A stretch of 64,000 bases of DNA. Source: Caldimonas manganoxidans ATCC BAA-369 (GTDB lineage Bacteria; Pseudomonadota; Gammaproteobacteria; Burkholderiales; Burkholderiaceae_C). The stretch is from contig NZ_KB905939.1 in NCBI RefSeq assembly GCF_000381125.1, positions 1-64,000 of the forward strand, written 5' to 3'. The stretch's first letter is position 1. Each line of letters begins with the position of its first letter. Below the pieces are notes generated by a model, which worked only from the letters and a program-made list of their open reading frames with translations, was not told the origin of the DNA and searched no databases. Positions 44,522 through 58,392 of the stretch are shown piece by piece. A program made the position numbers and the translations under genes.

Positions 44522-45006
44522 GATGATGGTGGACTCTCAGGCGTCCAAGGGCGGGCATCGTCGCTGGGCGGCGTGGGCGCAGGACGGGCCACCGCCGGCC
44601 CCTGGCCCTCATGCAAGCGTCGCAGGGTCTCCAGATCGGCCGCCAGCTCGCGGCGCAACAAGGCAAAGGCCTGATCCCCTTGCTCGAGCAGGCGCCGCAC
44701 TTGGAAGATGGCCCATGCCGCGCCCACGCCCAGGACCAACACCACGCCGGCGGCCGCTGCGACGCGCCAGGGCGTGTCCCAGCAGGCGATGATGACCAGC
44801 GCGCCGAGGAAGCTGACGGTCAGGCCGGCCAGCCAGACTGCCGCCAGCAGGCTGACGAACAGCCGCGCCAGGCGCCGCTTTTCGTCTTGCCATTCGAGCT
44901 GGGCCAGGGTGACCCGGTCGACCGCCACCTCGACGCCCAGCGCCAAGACGCGCCGTAGCCGCTCGATCAGCGCATCGATCTGGGGGGCGAACAGCCGCGC
45001 CAGCAT
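44518..45006 (-). CDS. YqjE/phage-holin-III-like inner-membrane protein
   Basis: A 162-aa protein with a cytoplasmic helical start (ALGVEVAVDRVTLAQLEWQDEKRRL), two adjacent membrane helices (LFVSLLAAVWLAGLTVSFLGALVIIAC; WRVAAAAGVVLVLGVGAAWAIF) and a charged tail. This is the PF07332 pattern of YqjE. It sits between a DUF883 protein and a YqjK-like protein, reproducing the E. coli yqjD-yqjE-yqjK order. Members are stationary-phase membrane proteins, YqjD being able to tether ribosomes. Confidence 0.82.
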   Translation of the reverse strand: MLARLFAPQIDALIERLRRVLALGVEVAVDRVTLAQLEWQDEKRRLARLFVSLLAAVWLAGLTVSFLGALVIIACWDTPWRVAAAAGVVLVLGVGAAWAIFQVRRLLEQGDQAFALLRRELAADLETLRRLHEGQGPAVARPAPTPPSDDARPWTPESPPSS

Positions 45007-45023
45007 GGGGCTGACTCGGTGGG

Positions 45024-45416
45024 TCAGCGGCGGGCGATCAACACACCCACCAGCAGGCCGGCCAAGGCGGCGATGCCAGCCACCTTCCAGGGCTCCTCGT
45101 GAGCGTATTCATCGGCCATGGCCGCGGTGTGACGCACCCGTTGGGTGATGTCATGCGTGACGTCGGCCACGGCCTCGCTGGCCCGATGCAAAGAGGCCTG
45201 CAGCTTTTCCTTCAGCGCTCGCACCTCGGGCAGGTCGCGCACGGCCGGGTTGGACATCAGCTCGGCCAGATCGGCCTTCAGATCGGCCCATTCGCGCTCC
45301 AGGGTGCTGGCGCTGTCTTGCGCCGCCTGACTCACCCCGCGGGCCACGCGGCGGGCGGCCTGTTCAGTGCGTTCGGCGGCAGCGGCAGCGGCTTCGGTGG
45401 GGGCATTGGCAGACAT
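45024..45416 (-). CDS. DUF883 (ElaB/YqjD) C-tail-anchored membrane protein
   Basis: A 130-aa protein with a long amphipathic helical region (EREWADLKADLAELMSN, LKEKLQASLHRASEAV) and a single C-terminal membrane helix EPWKVAGIAALAGLLVGVLIARR, the diagnostic DUF883 ending. E. coli YqjD and ElaB bind ribosomes at the membrane in stationary phase. It is the first gene of a three-gene leftward unit, 17 nt before the YqjE-type gene. The 83-nt gap upstream, before the receiver gene, holds its likely promoter. Confidence 0.88.
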   Translation of the reverse strand: MSANAPTEAAAAAAERTEQAARRVARGVSQAAQDSASTLEREWADLKADLAELMSNPAVRDLPEVRALKEKLQASLHRASEAVADVTHDITQRVRHTAAMADEYAHEEPWKVAGIAALAGLLVGVLIARR

Positions 45417-45499
45417 GGCGTTCTCCTGTGGTCAATGAAAAGGGAGGACCAACCCATTCTAGGCAGGGTTGGTGGCGCGACGCGCGGCACCGCAGCGCG

Positions 45500-45928
45500 T
45501 CATGGGGTCTTGTGCGGTGGGGCTTGCGCACGCAAAGCGTCCAGGGCCAGCGCCACACGGTCGAATTCATAAGACTTGTCGAAGAAATGCTCGGCCCCCA
45601 GAGCCAAGCAGCGCAAGCGCACCGCGCGCGAGGCCGTGTTCGTCAACACCATCGTCAGCGGCCGCGGTTGCAGATGCTGTAGCGCGCTCAACACCCCGAA
45701 GCCGCTGCCCTCGCGCAACTGCAAATCCACCACCACCACATCGAAGGCCTGCTCGCGCAGCGCGCTCAACGCGGCGGCTTCGGTGTCGGCCTGAGCCGTC
45801 ACCCGGAAGCCCTCGCAGCTGTGCACCAACTCGACCAGGCGCTCGCGGATCAAGGCCGAGTCCTCGATCACCAACACCGTGCGCTCGGGCACGCGCGGAG
45901 GGGCGGCAGTGGATGCGCTCGCATGCAT
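45500..45928 (-). CDS. Single-domain response regulator
   Basis: A 142-aa receiver without output domain. Acidic pair Glu22-Asp23 (LVIEDSALIRERL), phospho-acceptor Asp68 (VVVVDLQLREGSGFG), Thr96 (MVLTNTAS) and Lys118 (HFFDKSYEF) are all in place. Such stand-alone receivers often act by binding a kinase or enzyme. The neighbours, another regulator at 46053 and a histidine kinase at 46967, suggest a shared relay. Confidence 0.88.
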   Translation of the reverse strand: MHASASTAAPPRVPERTVLVIEDSALIRERLVELVHSCEGFRVTAQADTEAAALSALREQAFDVVVVDLQLREGSGFGVLSALQHLQPRPLTMVLTNTASRAVRLRCLALGAEHFFDKSYEFDRVALALDALRAQAPPHKTP

Positions 45929-46052
45929 GATGGTCTGAGCCTAGCGCAGCAGCCCGTGCACGTCTGTAGGCGCGGGCCTACGTGCTCATCCCGGCGACGC
46001 GTGCGCTGCTGATTTGGACGCTGCTTATTGAACGCTGGCTATTGAACGCTCG

Positions 46053-46691
46053 CTATTGGATCAACCCGTTCTTCACCGCGTAGTACGTCAGCTCGGCATT
46101 GCTCGACAATTGCAGCTTGGCCAGCAGTCGCGCACGGTATGTGCTCACCGTCTTGACACTGATGAAGAGTTCGTCGGCGATCTGCGTCACCGACATGCCC
46201 GAGGCCAGCTTGCACAGCACCTGGAATTCGCGTTCGGACAAATCCTGGTGGGCCGGCCCAGCCCCGGGCTGGTCCATCCGCTCGGTCATCAGGTCGGCCA
46301 CCACCGGGCTCACATAGCGCCGCCCCTGCAAGACCACGCGGATGGCGCGCAAGATCTCTGCGCCATCGGCATCCTTTTTCAAGTAGCCGTTGGCGCCGGC
46401 GCGCAATAGATTGATGGCGTACTGCTCTTCCGGGAAGGCACTGACGATCAGCACCGGCACCTCGCCCACATGGTGGCGGATCAGGCGCAGCGTGTCCACG
46501 CCCGTGCGGTCCGGCAGCGAGATGTCCAGCAGCACCAAGTCCCAGCCGCTGTGGCGCAACAGGGCCAAGGTCTCGGCGCTGGTCGAGGCTTCCCCGCCGA
46601 CGACCAGGTCGGGTTCGGCGTCGATCAACTGGCGCAGGCCGGCGCGCACGATCTGATGATCGTCGGCCACCAACAGGCGTTTGCGTTGCAT
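46053..46691 (-). CDS. NarL/FixJ-family response regulator
   Basis: A 212-aa regulator. The receiver has Asp10-Asp11 (LLVADDHQIVRAGL), Asp56 (DLVLLDISLPDRTG), Ser84 and Lys105/106 (GANGYLKKDADG). The LuxR-type DNA-binding domain is in about 145-205 (LSEREFQVLCKLASGMSVTQIADELFISVKTVSTYRARL). The start MQRKRLLVADDHQ is chosen because it begins directly at the receiver; an ATG 24 codons upstream would add a nondescript extension. The HisKA_3 kinase encoded divergently is the natural partner (GacA/UvrY- or NarL-like pair). Confidence 0.9.
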   Translation of the reverse strand: MQRKRLLVADDHQIVRAGLRQLIDAEPDLVVGGEASTSAETLALLRHSGWDLVLLDISLPDRTGVDTLRLIRHHVGEVPVLIVSAFPEEQYAINLLRAGANGYLKKDADGAEILRAIRVVLQGRRYVSPVVADLMTERMDQPGAGPAHQDLSEREFQVLCKLASGMSVTQIADELFISVKTVSTYRARLLAKLQLSSNAELTYYAVKNGLIQ

Positions 46692-46966
46692 GCGAAGGTG
46701 CCAAGCCGCAGGATGCCCAGTCTGGCACAGCACGGCGGGATTCGCCAAGTCGGGCTGGGGCATGTGGACCTCTGAATGGCAAGAAAGTGGAGGGCGCACC
46801 CTACCGAGCCGCCAAGCCCCAAGGACATGAGCCGGCGGAGGGGTCCGTGGCGATGCGGCCGCTGCGGGCCCAAGCTGCCACCACCGATGCCCTCATGGTA
46901 GAAACGCGAGGCGACGGCCGGTGTCATCCTGCATGCCGGGCGGTCTGTCGGAATCCGCTGACATCG

Positions 46967-48460
46967 ATGAGGCCTTTTTCTGCTCCGTCCTCCTGGTCCT
47001 TGCGCGGCGTGTGGCGCGAGGTGCTGCGCCGACTGCGTCGGATTCACCAGGACCTGCAAGCCGCCGCGGCGCGCTCCGGCCAAGTGCCGGCGCGTCTGCT
47101 GCGTCGGCTGGCCGTGCTCAAGCTGGCGCTGCCCTTGGCCCTGGCCTTGGGGGTGGGCATGCTGTGGATCACCGAGCGCGGCTATGAGCGGCTGGCCCAC
47201 ACTTATGCCGAACTCAAAGGCTCACGAGTGTTCTCCGCCAACCTCGACAGCCTGGCCTTCCTCGCGGCTCGGGCCGATGCCACGCAGGCCGAGTATCTGC
47301 TGACACGCACGCCCGACAGCCTCTGGCGCCACCGTTCCACCTTGCAGCAGATCGTCGCTCTGTACCAGCCTTTGCTCGAAGGCGGCCTGCCGCATGCCGA
47401 CCCGCAGGATCTGGCCGTGGCCTTGCGCTACATCGACGCCGAGCGCGAAGAACTGGCGCGGCTCGATGCCTTGGGGCCCAGCGCCACGCCCGCACAGATC
47501 GACGCGGTGCTGCAACCCAGTCCCGTGTCCGATGGCAGCCTGCGCCAAGCCATCGGCCGCATGGTCGCGCGCGAGCGTGCCTTGCTCGAACGCGCCGAGG
47601 CCGAGGCGGCCGGCGAATTGCAGCGTCAGCGCTGGGTCTCGCTGGGCACGCTGGTCGCAGGCCTGATGCTGCTCGTGCTGCTCTTTCAGGCCTACCGCGG
47701 CGAGTTCGAAGAGGAGCAGCGCATGGCCCAGCGTTTGCAACAGGAGCGTGATCGGCTGGAGCGCGCGGTGCGGCTGCGCACGCGTGAGTTGTCGGAGCTG
47801 GCCACCCACTTGCAGGAAGTGGCCGAGCAGGAAAAGGCTCGGCTGGCGCGCGAGCTGCACGACGAGCTCGGAGCGCTGCTGACGGCCAGCAAGATGGAGG
47901 TCGGCCTGCTGCTGCGGCGCGGCTTGCAGCTGCCGCAAGAAGCGATCGAGGCCTTGCAGCGCGTGCAATCCAACCTCGAGCAAGGCGTGCAGATCAAACG
48001 CCGTGTCATCGAAGGGTTGATGCCTTCGACCCTCAGCCACCTGGGCTTGGTGGCTGCGCTGGAGACCCTGGCCGACGAGGTGCAAGCCCAGTCGGGGCTG
48101 CACATCGAGCGCGATCTGCCCGAGGCCCTCGAGCTCGACCGCGAACGCAGCCTAGCGGTGTTTCGGCTCGTGCAGGAGGCCCTGACCAATGTGCAAAAAC
48201 ACGCCCGCGCCAGCCGGGTGGACTTGGTGCTCGAAACCCGCGGCGACCGCCTGCTGCTGCGTTTGCGCGACGATGGCGTGGGGTTGGACCCGGCGCAGAC
48301 ACGCAAGCTCAAAAGCCACGGACTGCGCGGCATGAAACACCGGGTCGATGCCTTTGGCGGCCGCTTCGAGATCGGGCCTGCGGCTGGCGGCGGCACGGTG
48401 CTGACGGTCGAAATTCCCTTGACGCCCGTGCCCGAGGCCGCGGACGACACCGACATCTGA
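46967..48460 (+). CDS. HisKA_3 (NarX/LiaS-type) sensor histidine kinase
   Basis: A 497-aa kinase. Membrane helix one is LAVLKLALPLALALGVGMLWI (about 45-65), then a roughly 160-residue extracytoplasmic four-helix-like region, helix two WVSLGTLVAGLMLLVLLFQAY (about 223-243) and a coiled-coil linker. The H-box KARLARELHDELGALLTASK carries His298. The ATPase has FRLVQEALTNVQKHARA and SHGLRGMKHRVDAFGG. It is divergent from its likely partner regulator. No ligand can be inferred. The ATG at 46967 is used, and it lacks a strong Shine-Dalgarno. Confidence 0.9.
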   Translation: MRPFSAPSSWSLRGVWREVLRRLRRIHQDLQAAAARSGQVPARLLRRLAVLKLALPLALALGVGMLWITERGYERLAHTYAELKGSRVFSANLDSLAFLAARADATQAEYLLTRTPDSLWRHRSTLQQIVALYQPLLEGGLPHADPQDLAVALRYIDAEREELARLDALGPSATPAQIDAVLQPSPVSDGSLRQAIGRMVARERALLERAEAEAAGELQRQRWVSLGTLVAGLMLLVLLFQAYRGEFEEEQRMAQRLQQERDRLERAVRLRTRELSELATHLQEVAEQEKARLARELHDELGALLTASKMEVGLLLRRGLQLPQEAIEALQRVQSNLEQGVQIKRRVIEGLMPSTLSHLGLVAALETLADEVQAQSGLHIERDLPEALELDRERSLAVFRLVQEALTNVQKHARASRVDLVLETRGDRLLLRLRDDGVGLDPAQTRKLKSHGLRGMKHRVDAFGGRFEIGPAAGGGTVLTVEIPLTPVPEAADDTDI

Positions 48461-48531
48461 ACGCCGGCCCGCCGGCGGCAGCCATGCCGGCAGTGCCGTG
48501 TCGGTGCGCCCGCGCGCCGTGGGGCAGCGGC

Positions 48532-49704
48532 CTATCGTCGGCCGAACATCATCTGCCGCGCCAGCAGCGACTTGGCCGGCGACATCCGCTGCAGCGCAGC
48601 CAGCCCCAGCGCGCGGGCTGCCCCCAAGCCCGGCAGATTCCACACGAAACTGCGCGCCAGGAAGTCGGTGACGGCGATCGTGCCCCAGCGGTCCCCCGCG
48701 CGGGCCCATTCCGCGCGCCGCAGTGCGGCGTCCACGTCGCCGCCCGAGCGGCGCAGCCGTCGTACCAGTTCAAAGGCGTCGCGCAGACCCAGGTTCAGGC
48801 CCTGGCCGGCCACCGGGTGCAGTGTTTGCGCCGCATTGCCAATGCGCACCGTGCGACCCTGCACCAAGCTGCGTTCGGCATTGAGCCCCAGTGCGAACGC
48901 CTTCAGCGGACTGATGGCCACCACGCGCCCGGTGTCTGGGTGCAGCACGTGGTTGAGCACGGCGATGCGCTGCGCATCGTTCAAGGGCTGCACGGGATCG
49001 TCCTGCTGCGGCACACACCACACCAGCGCGGCCTCCTCGCCCCCCAGCGGCAGCAAGGCCACCGGCCCGTGGGCGGTGAAACGCTCATAGGCCGTGCCGG
49101 CGGGCAACCCACGCACCGTGACCTGGCCGACCCAGGCGGTTTGCGCATAGTCGTGGCGCAGCGCCTTGCGCGCCTGCGCGGCAAACACCCCGCCTTCGGC
49201 CACCACCGCCAAGTCGAAGCGTTCGGCGATGTCGGCGTCCAGCTCCACGGCGCCGTGCAGCGTCTTCAGCGAGCGCACCGGGGTTCCCAGCCGCAGGGCC
49301 AGACGCTGCGGCTGGGCGGCGCAGGCGTCGGCCCAGGCCTGCTGCAGCGGGGCCACCAAGCGGCCATAGCGCAGCACCGCCCCCAGCATCGGCACGCCTT
49401 CTTCCAGCGCATCGATCACCACCTCGGGCTGCCGGCGCACCAGCAGCAAGGGTTGCTGCTGCGACACATGCACGCGCCGGATGGGCTCGGCCGCCGCCGC
49501 GGGCCAGACCTTCAGGCGCTGCAGCAACTGCACGCTGCCCAGCGACAGCGCCAAAGTGCGGGGATCGGCCCCCACGTCATGCTCGGGCGCTCGGGCATCG
49601 AAGACGGTCAGGCGCGCGTGCGGCAGTTCGCGCGCGGCCAGCAAGGCCAGCGCCAAGCCGCAGGGGCCGGCGCCGACCACGGCAATGTGCAGATCGGCGG
49701 ACAT
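48532..49704 (-). CDS. UbiH/UbiF-family FAD-dependent hydroxylase
   Basis: A 390-aa flavoprotein monooxygenase. FAD-binding loop HIAVVGAGPCGLALALLA at the N-terminus, AVVAEGG in place of the usual DG motif region, and GRTVRIGNAAQTLHPVAGQGLNLGLRDAFELV, the diagnostic ubiquinone hydroxylase segment. It likely hydroxylates the ring of a ubiquinone precursor; which position (C1, C5 or C6) cannot be decided. ATG 49704 is taken because it begins at the FAD loop. The gene is convergent with the histidine kinase. Confidence 0.87.
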   Translation of the reverse strand: MSADLHIAVVGAGPCGLALALLAARELPHARLTVFDARAPEHDVGADPRTLALSLGSVQLLQRLKVWPAAAAEPIRRVHVSQQQPLLLVRRQPEVVIDALEEGVPMLGAVLRYGRLVAPLQQAWADACAAQPQRLALRLGTPVRSLKTLHGAVELDADIAERFDLAVVAEGGVFAAQARKALRHDYAQTAWVGQVTVRGLPAGTAYERFTAHGPVALLPLGGEEAALVWCVPQQDDPVQPLNDAQRIAVLNHVLHPDTGRVVAISPLKAFALGLNAERSLVQGRTVRIGNAAQTLHPVAGQGLNLGLRDAFELVRRLRRSGGDVDAALRRAEWARAGDRWGTIAVTDFLARSFVWNLPGLGAARALGLAALQRMSPAKSLLARQMMFGRR

Positions 49705-49816
49705 GGGTAGCAACACCTGGGGCAGGGCGACACGGAAGCCTGCCGGTATGGCGATGATAGGGCGGCCCTGCACCGATATCATCGCCGCAACCCCACCCGC
49801 CGACCTGGCCTTGCCC

Positions 49817-50512
49817 ATGGCCCGACTGCCCCGCCTCGTCCTGCCCGGCCTGCCCCACCATGTGATCCAGCGAGCGCACCCTGGACAGCCGGTGTTCGGC
49901 GACGAGGCCGACCATCGCGCCTATCTCGAGGCCCTGCGCGAGGCAGCCCGCACCCACGGGGTGGCCGTGCATGCCTATGTCTTGGTGCCGCGTGAAGTGC
50001 AGCTCCTGGTGGTGCCCGACACCGCCGAGGGCTTGTCCCGCATGATGCAGTCCATCGGTCGGCGCCATGGTGCGTGGTTCAACCGTCGCCATGCGCGCAG
50101 CGGCAGCCTGTGGGACGGCCGCTATCGGGTCACCATCGTCGAGCCCGAAACCGGGTTCATCGACCTGTGCCTATACATCGAAGCCCTGCCAGTGCGCCTG
50201 GGCCTGTGCGCCCGGCCGCACGACTGGGCCTGGTCCAGCCTGCCCCACCACCTGGGGCGGCAGCGTGACCCCTTGCTGAGCGAGCACGCCGAGATCTGGC
50301 GCCTGGGCAACACCCCCTTCGACCGCGAAGCCGCTTACGCGCGGCGCACCGAAGAGGGGCTGGGCGCCCGGCGCATCCAGGAGCTGGAGGCGGCCTGCGG
50401 GCGCGGCTGGGCGCTGGGGCGCGCGGAGTTCCTGGCCGACCTGGCCGAAAAGGCGGGGCGGCCGCTGCAACCGCGCCCGCGCGGCCGGCCGCGCAAATCG
50501 CCGCCCCCATAA
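49817..50512 (+). CDS. RAYT (REP-associated, Y1) transposase-like protein with lost HUH motif
   Basis: A 231-aa protein of the IS200-like/Y1 fold: LPRLVLPGLPHHVIQRAHPGQPVF, the core AYVLVPREVQLLVVPD, FNRRHARSGSLWDGRYR and LYIEALPVRLGL. Active RAYTs read 'PNHVHLL' at the core, where two His form the HUH metal site; here residues 59-62 are Arg-Glu-Val-Gln. The conserved Tyr of 'RYIELNPVRA' is retained at about residue 120. A His replaces the usual Tyr in 'GRRYvrwFN' (84). The protein is thus probably inactive for DNA cleavage, or domesticated. A basic RPRGRPRKS tail resembles an AT-hook. Confidence 0.85.
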   Translation: MARLPRLVLPGLPHHVIQRAHPGQPVFGDEADHRAYLEALREAARTHGVAVHAYVLVPREVQLLVVPDTAEGLSRMMQSIGRRHGAWFNRRHARSGSLWDGRYRVTIVEPETGFIDLCLYIEALPVRLGLCARPHDWAWSSLPHHLGRQRDPLLSEHAEIWRLGNTPFDREAAYARRTEEGLGARRIQELEAACGRGWALGRAEFLADLAEKAGRPLQPRPRGRPRKSPPP

Positions 50513-50579
50513 GACTGTCCCCATTAATTTGTGCACCGTATTGGTGATGAAAATAATTGGAGTCTGACCCCATTTAATT
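50513..50579. repeat. Direct repeats flanking the RAYT gene
   Basis: GACTGTCCCCATTAATT (50513-50529) and GTCTGACCCCATTTAATT (50562-50579) are imperfect direct repeats separated by 32 nt, immediately after the RAYT stop. The motif, also written as its complement (TTAAATGGGGTCAGAC), is a sequence I associate with the surroundings of RAYT genes in betaproteobacteria; it may be the recognised element. The block is AT-rich compared with its surroundings. Confidence 0.6.
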
Positions 50580-50645
50580 GCGCTTGAAGTCCTGTCGGGC
50601 CTGCAGTACGCTCGGGTCATCCCTAACGATGACTCGGAGTGCGCC

Positions 50646-55397
<4,752 letters not shown>

Positions 55398-55420
55398 GCC
55401 CCACGTCAGGAGTTCAACAC

Positions 55421-56887
55421 ATGGGAAAAGTCACTGGGTTCCTCGAGTACGAACGCCTCGAAGAGGGCTATGAGCCGGTCGAGAAGCGGCTGAAAACCTG
55501 GAAGGAATTCGTCATTGGCCTCAAGGAAGACGAGGCCAAGATCCAGGGCGCGCGCTGCATGGACTGTGGCACGCCGTTTTGCAACAACGGCTGCCCGATC
55601 CACAACATCATTCCGGACTTCAACGATCTGGTCTATCGCGGCCAATGGCGCCAAGCGCTGGACGTGCTGCACTCGACCAACAACTTTCCGGAGTTCACCG
55701 GCCGTGTCTGCCCGGCGCCCTGCGAGGCGGCCTGCACGCTCAACGTGAATGACGACCCGGTGGGCATCAAGTCCATCGAACATGCCATCATCGACCGCGC
55801 CTGGGCCGAAGGCTGGGTGGTGCCTCAGCCGCCCCAGCGACGCACCGGCAAGAAAGTGGCCATCGTCGGCTCTGGGCCGGCCGGCCTGGCCGCAGCCCAG
55901 CAGCTGGCCCGCGCCGGCCACGACGTGACCGTGTTCGAGAAGAACGACCGCATCGGCGGCCTGCTGCGCTACGGCATTCCAGACTTCAAGATGGAGAAGT
56001 CGCACATCGACCGGCGCATCGAGCAAATGAAGGCCGAAGGGGTGACCTTCCGCACCGGGGTGCTGGTGGGCAAGCTGCCCGAAGGCTCCAAGGTCACCAA
56101 CTGGGCCAAGGAAACCCTCAGCGCCGAGCAATTGTGCAAGGACTTCGACGCCGTGCTGTTGGCTGGCGGGGCCGAACAATCGCGTGATTTGCCGGTGCCA
56201 GGCCGTGAGCTCGACGGCATCCATTTCGCGATGGAATTCCTGCCCCAGCAAAACAAGGTGGTGGCCGGCGACAAACTCAAGAGCCAGATCCGTGCCGATG
56301 GCAAGCATGTGATCGTCATCGGCGGTGGCGACACCGGCTCGGACTGCGTGGGCACCTCCAACCGTCACGGCGCCAAGAGCGTGACCCAGTTCGAGCTCTT
56401 GCCCATGCCGCCGGAGCAGGAAAACAAGCCGCTGACCTGGCCGTATTGGCCCTACAAGCTGCGCACTTCCTCCAGCCACGAGGAAGGCTGCGTGCGCGAG
56501 TTCGCCATTGCGACCAAGGAGTTCGTGGGCGAGAAGGGGCGCGTCACCGGCGTGAAGACCGTCCGCGTGGACTGGAAGGACGGCAAGATGAGCGAAGTGC
56601 CCGGCACCGAGCAAGTGTTCAAGGCCGACCTGGTCTTGCTGGCCATGGGCTTCCTCGGTCCGGTGGGCAGCGTCCTGGAGGCCTTTGGTGTGGACAAAGA
56701 TGCCCGCGGCAATGCCAAGGCCAGCACCGAATTCATCGGCGGCTACCGCACCAACGTCGACAAGGTGTTCGCCGCCGGTGACATGCGTCGCGGCCAGTCG
56801 CTGGTGGTGTGGGCCATCCGCGAAGGCCGCCAAGCCGCGCGCGCGGTGGACGAGTACCTGATGGGCACGAGCGACCTGCCGCGCTGA
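55421..56887 (+). CDS. gltD: Glutamate synthase (NADPH) small subunit
   Basis: A 488-aa flavoprotein that passes electrons from NADPH to GltB. Two 4Fe-4S clusters are suggested by [22 protein letters not shown] and [23 protein letters not shown]- and NADPH-binding loops are [21 protein letters not shown] and [16 protein letters not shown]. The C-terminus has [23 protein letters not shown]. Start ATG 55421 has AGGAG upstream. The gene converges on phoB with 18 nt between stops. Confidence 0.97.
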   Translation: MGKVTGFLEYERLEEGYEPVEKRLKTWKEFVIGLKEDEAKIQGARCMDCGTPFCNNGCPIHNIIPDFNDLVYRGQWRQALDVLHSTNNFPEFTGRVCPAPCEAACTLNVNDDPVGIKSIEHAIIDRAWAEGWVVPQPPQRRTGKKVAIVGSGPAGLAAAQQLARAGHDVTVFEKNDRIGGLLRYGIPDFKMEKSHIDRRIEQMKAEGVTFRTGVLVGKLPEGSKVTNWAKETLSAEQLCKDFDAVLLAGGAEQSRDLPVPGRELDGIHFAMEFLPQQNKVVAGDKLKSQIRADGKHVIVIGGGDTGSDCVGTSNRHGAKSVTQFELLPMPPEQENKPLTWPYWPYKLRTSSSHEEGCVREFAIATKEFVGEKGRVTGVKTVRVDWKDGKMSEVPGTEQVFKADLVLLAMGFLGPVGSVLEAFGVDKDARGNAKASTEFIGGYRTNVDKVFAAGDMRRGQSLVVWAIREGRQAARAVDEYLMGTSDLPR

Positions 56888-56905
56888 GGCCTGCGCAGCG
56901 CGGGG

Positions 56906-57616
56906 TCAGCCCGCGGCTGCGGCTGCGGCTGCGGCCGGCAGCGTCAGTCGATAACCCGCGCCGCGCACGGTCTCGATCAAATCCACGCAGCCGGCTTGTG
57001 ACAAGGCTGCGCGAAGTCGTTTGATGTGCACGTCCACGGTGCGCTCTTCGATGAAGACATGGTCGCCCCAGACCCGATCCAACAGCTGCGGTCGGGAGTG
57101 CACCCGCTCCGGGTGCGTCATCAAGTAGCGCAGCAACCGAAACTCCGTGGGGCCCAGATGAATCGGCCGTCCGGCCCAACTGACGCGGCGGGTGCCGGGA
57201 TCCAAAGACAATGCGCCCAGGGTCAACGGGGTGTCCAAGACTTCGGGCGCCTTGCGGCGCAGCACCGCCCGGATGCGCGCCCCCAGCTCGGCCGTGGAAA
57301 AGGGTTTGGACACATAGTCGTCGGCACCGGCCTCCAAGCCCAGCACCACGTCGTGCTCATCGCTGCGCGCGGTCAGCATCACGATGGGCAGGCTGCGTGT
57401 GCGCGGATCGGCCCGCCAGCGCCGCGCCAGGCTGATGCCCGACTCCCCTGGCAGCATCCAGTCCAGCAGCACCAGGTCTGGCAGGGCTTCGCGCAACGCG
57501 GCATCGGCCTGCGCGGCATTGCTGCTGAGGCGCAGTTCGAAGCCTTCGTGGCGCAGATGCAAGGCAATCAACTCGGCAATCGCCGGTTCGTCTTCGACGA
57601 CGAGAATTCGTGCCAT
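56906..57616 (-). CDS. phoB: Phosphate regulon response regulator PhoB
   Basis: A 236-aa OmpR-type regulator. Acidic pair Glu8-Asp9, phospho-acceptor Asp52 ([14 protein letters not shown]), Thr82 and Lys104 are present. The winged helix contains [49 protein letters not shown], very close to E. coli PhoB. The C-terminus ends in an Ala-rich run from a GGCTGC hexamer repeat (56911-56937). It follows phoU on the leftward strand with 35 nt between. phoR, its usual downstream partner, is not found; gltD occupies that side. Confidence 0.94.
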   Translation of the reverse strand: MARILVVEDEPAIAELIALHLRHEGFELRLSSNAAQADAALREALPDLVLLDWMLPGESGISLARRWRADPRTRSLPIVMLTARSDEHDVVLGLEAGADDYVSKPFSTAELGARIRAVLRRKAPEVLDTPLTLGALSLDPGTRRVSWAGRPIHLGPTEFRLLRYLMTHPERVHSRPQLLDRVWGDHVFIEERTVDVHIKRLRAALSQAGCVDLIETVRGAGYRLTLPAAAAAAAAG

Positions 57617-57651
57617 GAGCGTCCTTCGTTGACAATCGGGCGCACCGTGGA

Positions 57652-58359
57652 TCAGCTCACCACCGAGGCCACTTCCCCCAGCGGCGTGTGACGCACATCG
57701 GCCCCTTTGACCACATAGATGACTTGTTCGGCCACGTTTTTGGCATGGTCACCCACCCGTTCGATGGCTTTGGCCACGAACACCAGATCGATGCTGATCG
57801 AGATGGTGCGCGGGTCTTCCATCATGTAGGTCACCAGCTTGCGCAACAAACCATCGAACTCGAGGTCGATGGCATGGTCTTTCTGGATGGCCGCGAAGGC
57901 GTCGGCCGCATCCAGCCGGGCAAACGCATCGAGGGATTGACGCAGCAAGCGCAGCGCCAAGTCCGCCTCGAAAGACAAGTCCGCCACGGTGGCGCGTAGG
58001 CGATGCGCCATGCCCGAATCGATCAAGCGCCGCACGGTGCGTGCGATGCGCGAGGCTTCGTCGCCGGCGCGCTCCAAATTGCCGATGGCCTTGCTCACCG
58101 CGATGAGCAGCCGCAAATCGCGCGCCGTGGGTTGGCGTCGCGCGATGATGGCGCACAAGTCACGGTCGATCTCGACTTCCCGGCGGTTGACGCGTGCCTC
58201 CTGCTCCAACACTTGGAGGGCGGTCTCTGGGCTGAGGTGTTGCAGTGCATAGACCGCTTGCGCGAGCTGCGCTTCCACCAAGCCGCCCATCTCCAGCACC
58301 CGGCTGGAGATGTCGCTCAGTTCGGCGTCGAATTGGGTGGACAGATGTTTGTCGCTCAT
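57652..58359 (-). CDS. phoU: Phosphate transport regulator PhoU
   Basis: A 235-aa all-helical protein with two PhoU three-helix repeats. Metal-binding acidic motifs are seen in NLERAGDEASRIARTVRRL (repeat one) and AIERVGDHAKNVAEQVIYV (repeat two). It links the Pst transporter to PhoR so that the Pho regulon is off when phosphate is plentiful. ATG 58359 (MSDKHLSTQFD) is used; six earlier codons exist in-frame. The gene follows pstB after 33 nt. Confidence 0.95.
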   Translation of the reverse strand: MSDKHLSTQFDAELSDISSRVLEMGGLVEAQLAQAVYALQHLSPETALQVLEQEARVNRREVEIDRDLCAIIARRQPTARDLRLLIAVSKAIGNLERAGDEASRIARTVRRLIDSGMAHRLRATVADLSFEADLALRLLRQSLDAFARLDAADAFAAIQKDHAIDLEFDGLLRKLVTYMMEDPRTISISIDLVFVAKAIERVGDHAKNVAEQVIYVVKGADVRHTPLGEVASVVS

Positions 58360-58392
58360 AGATGACGGCGGCGGCAAGCGCCCGGGGTGTGT

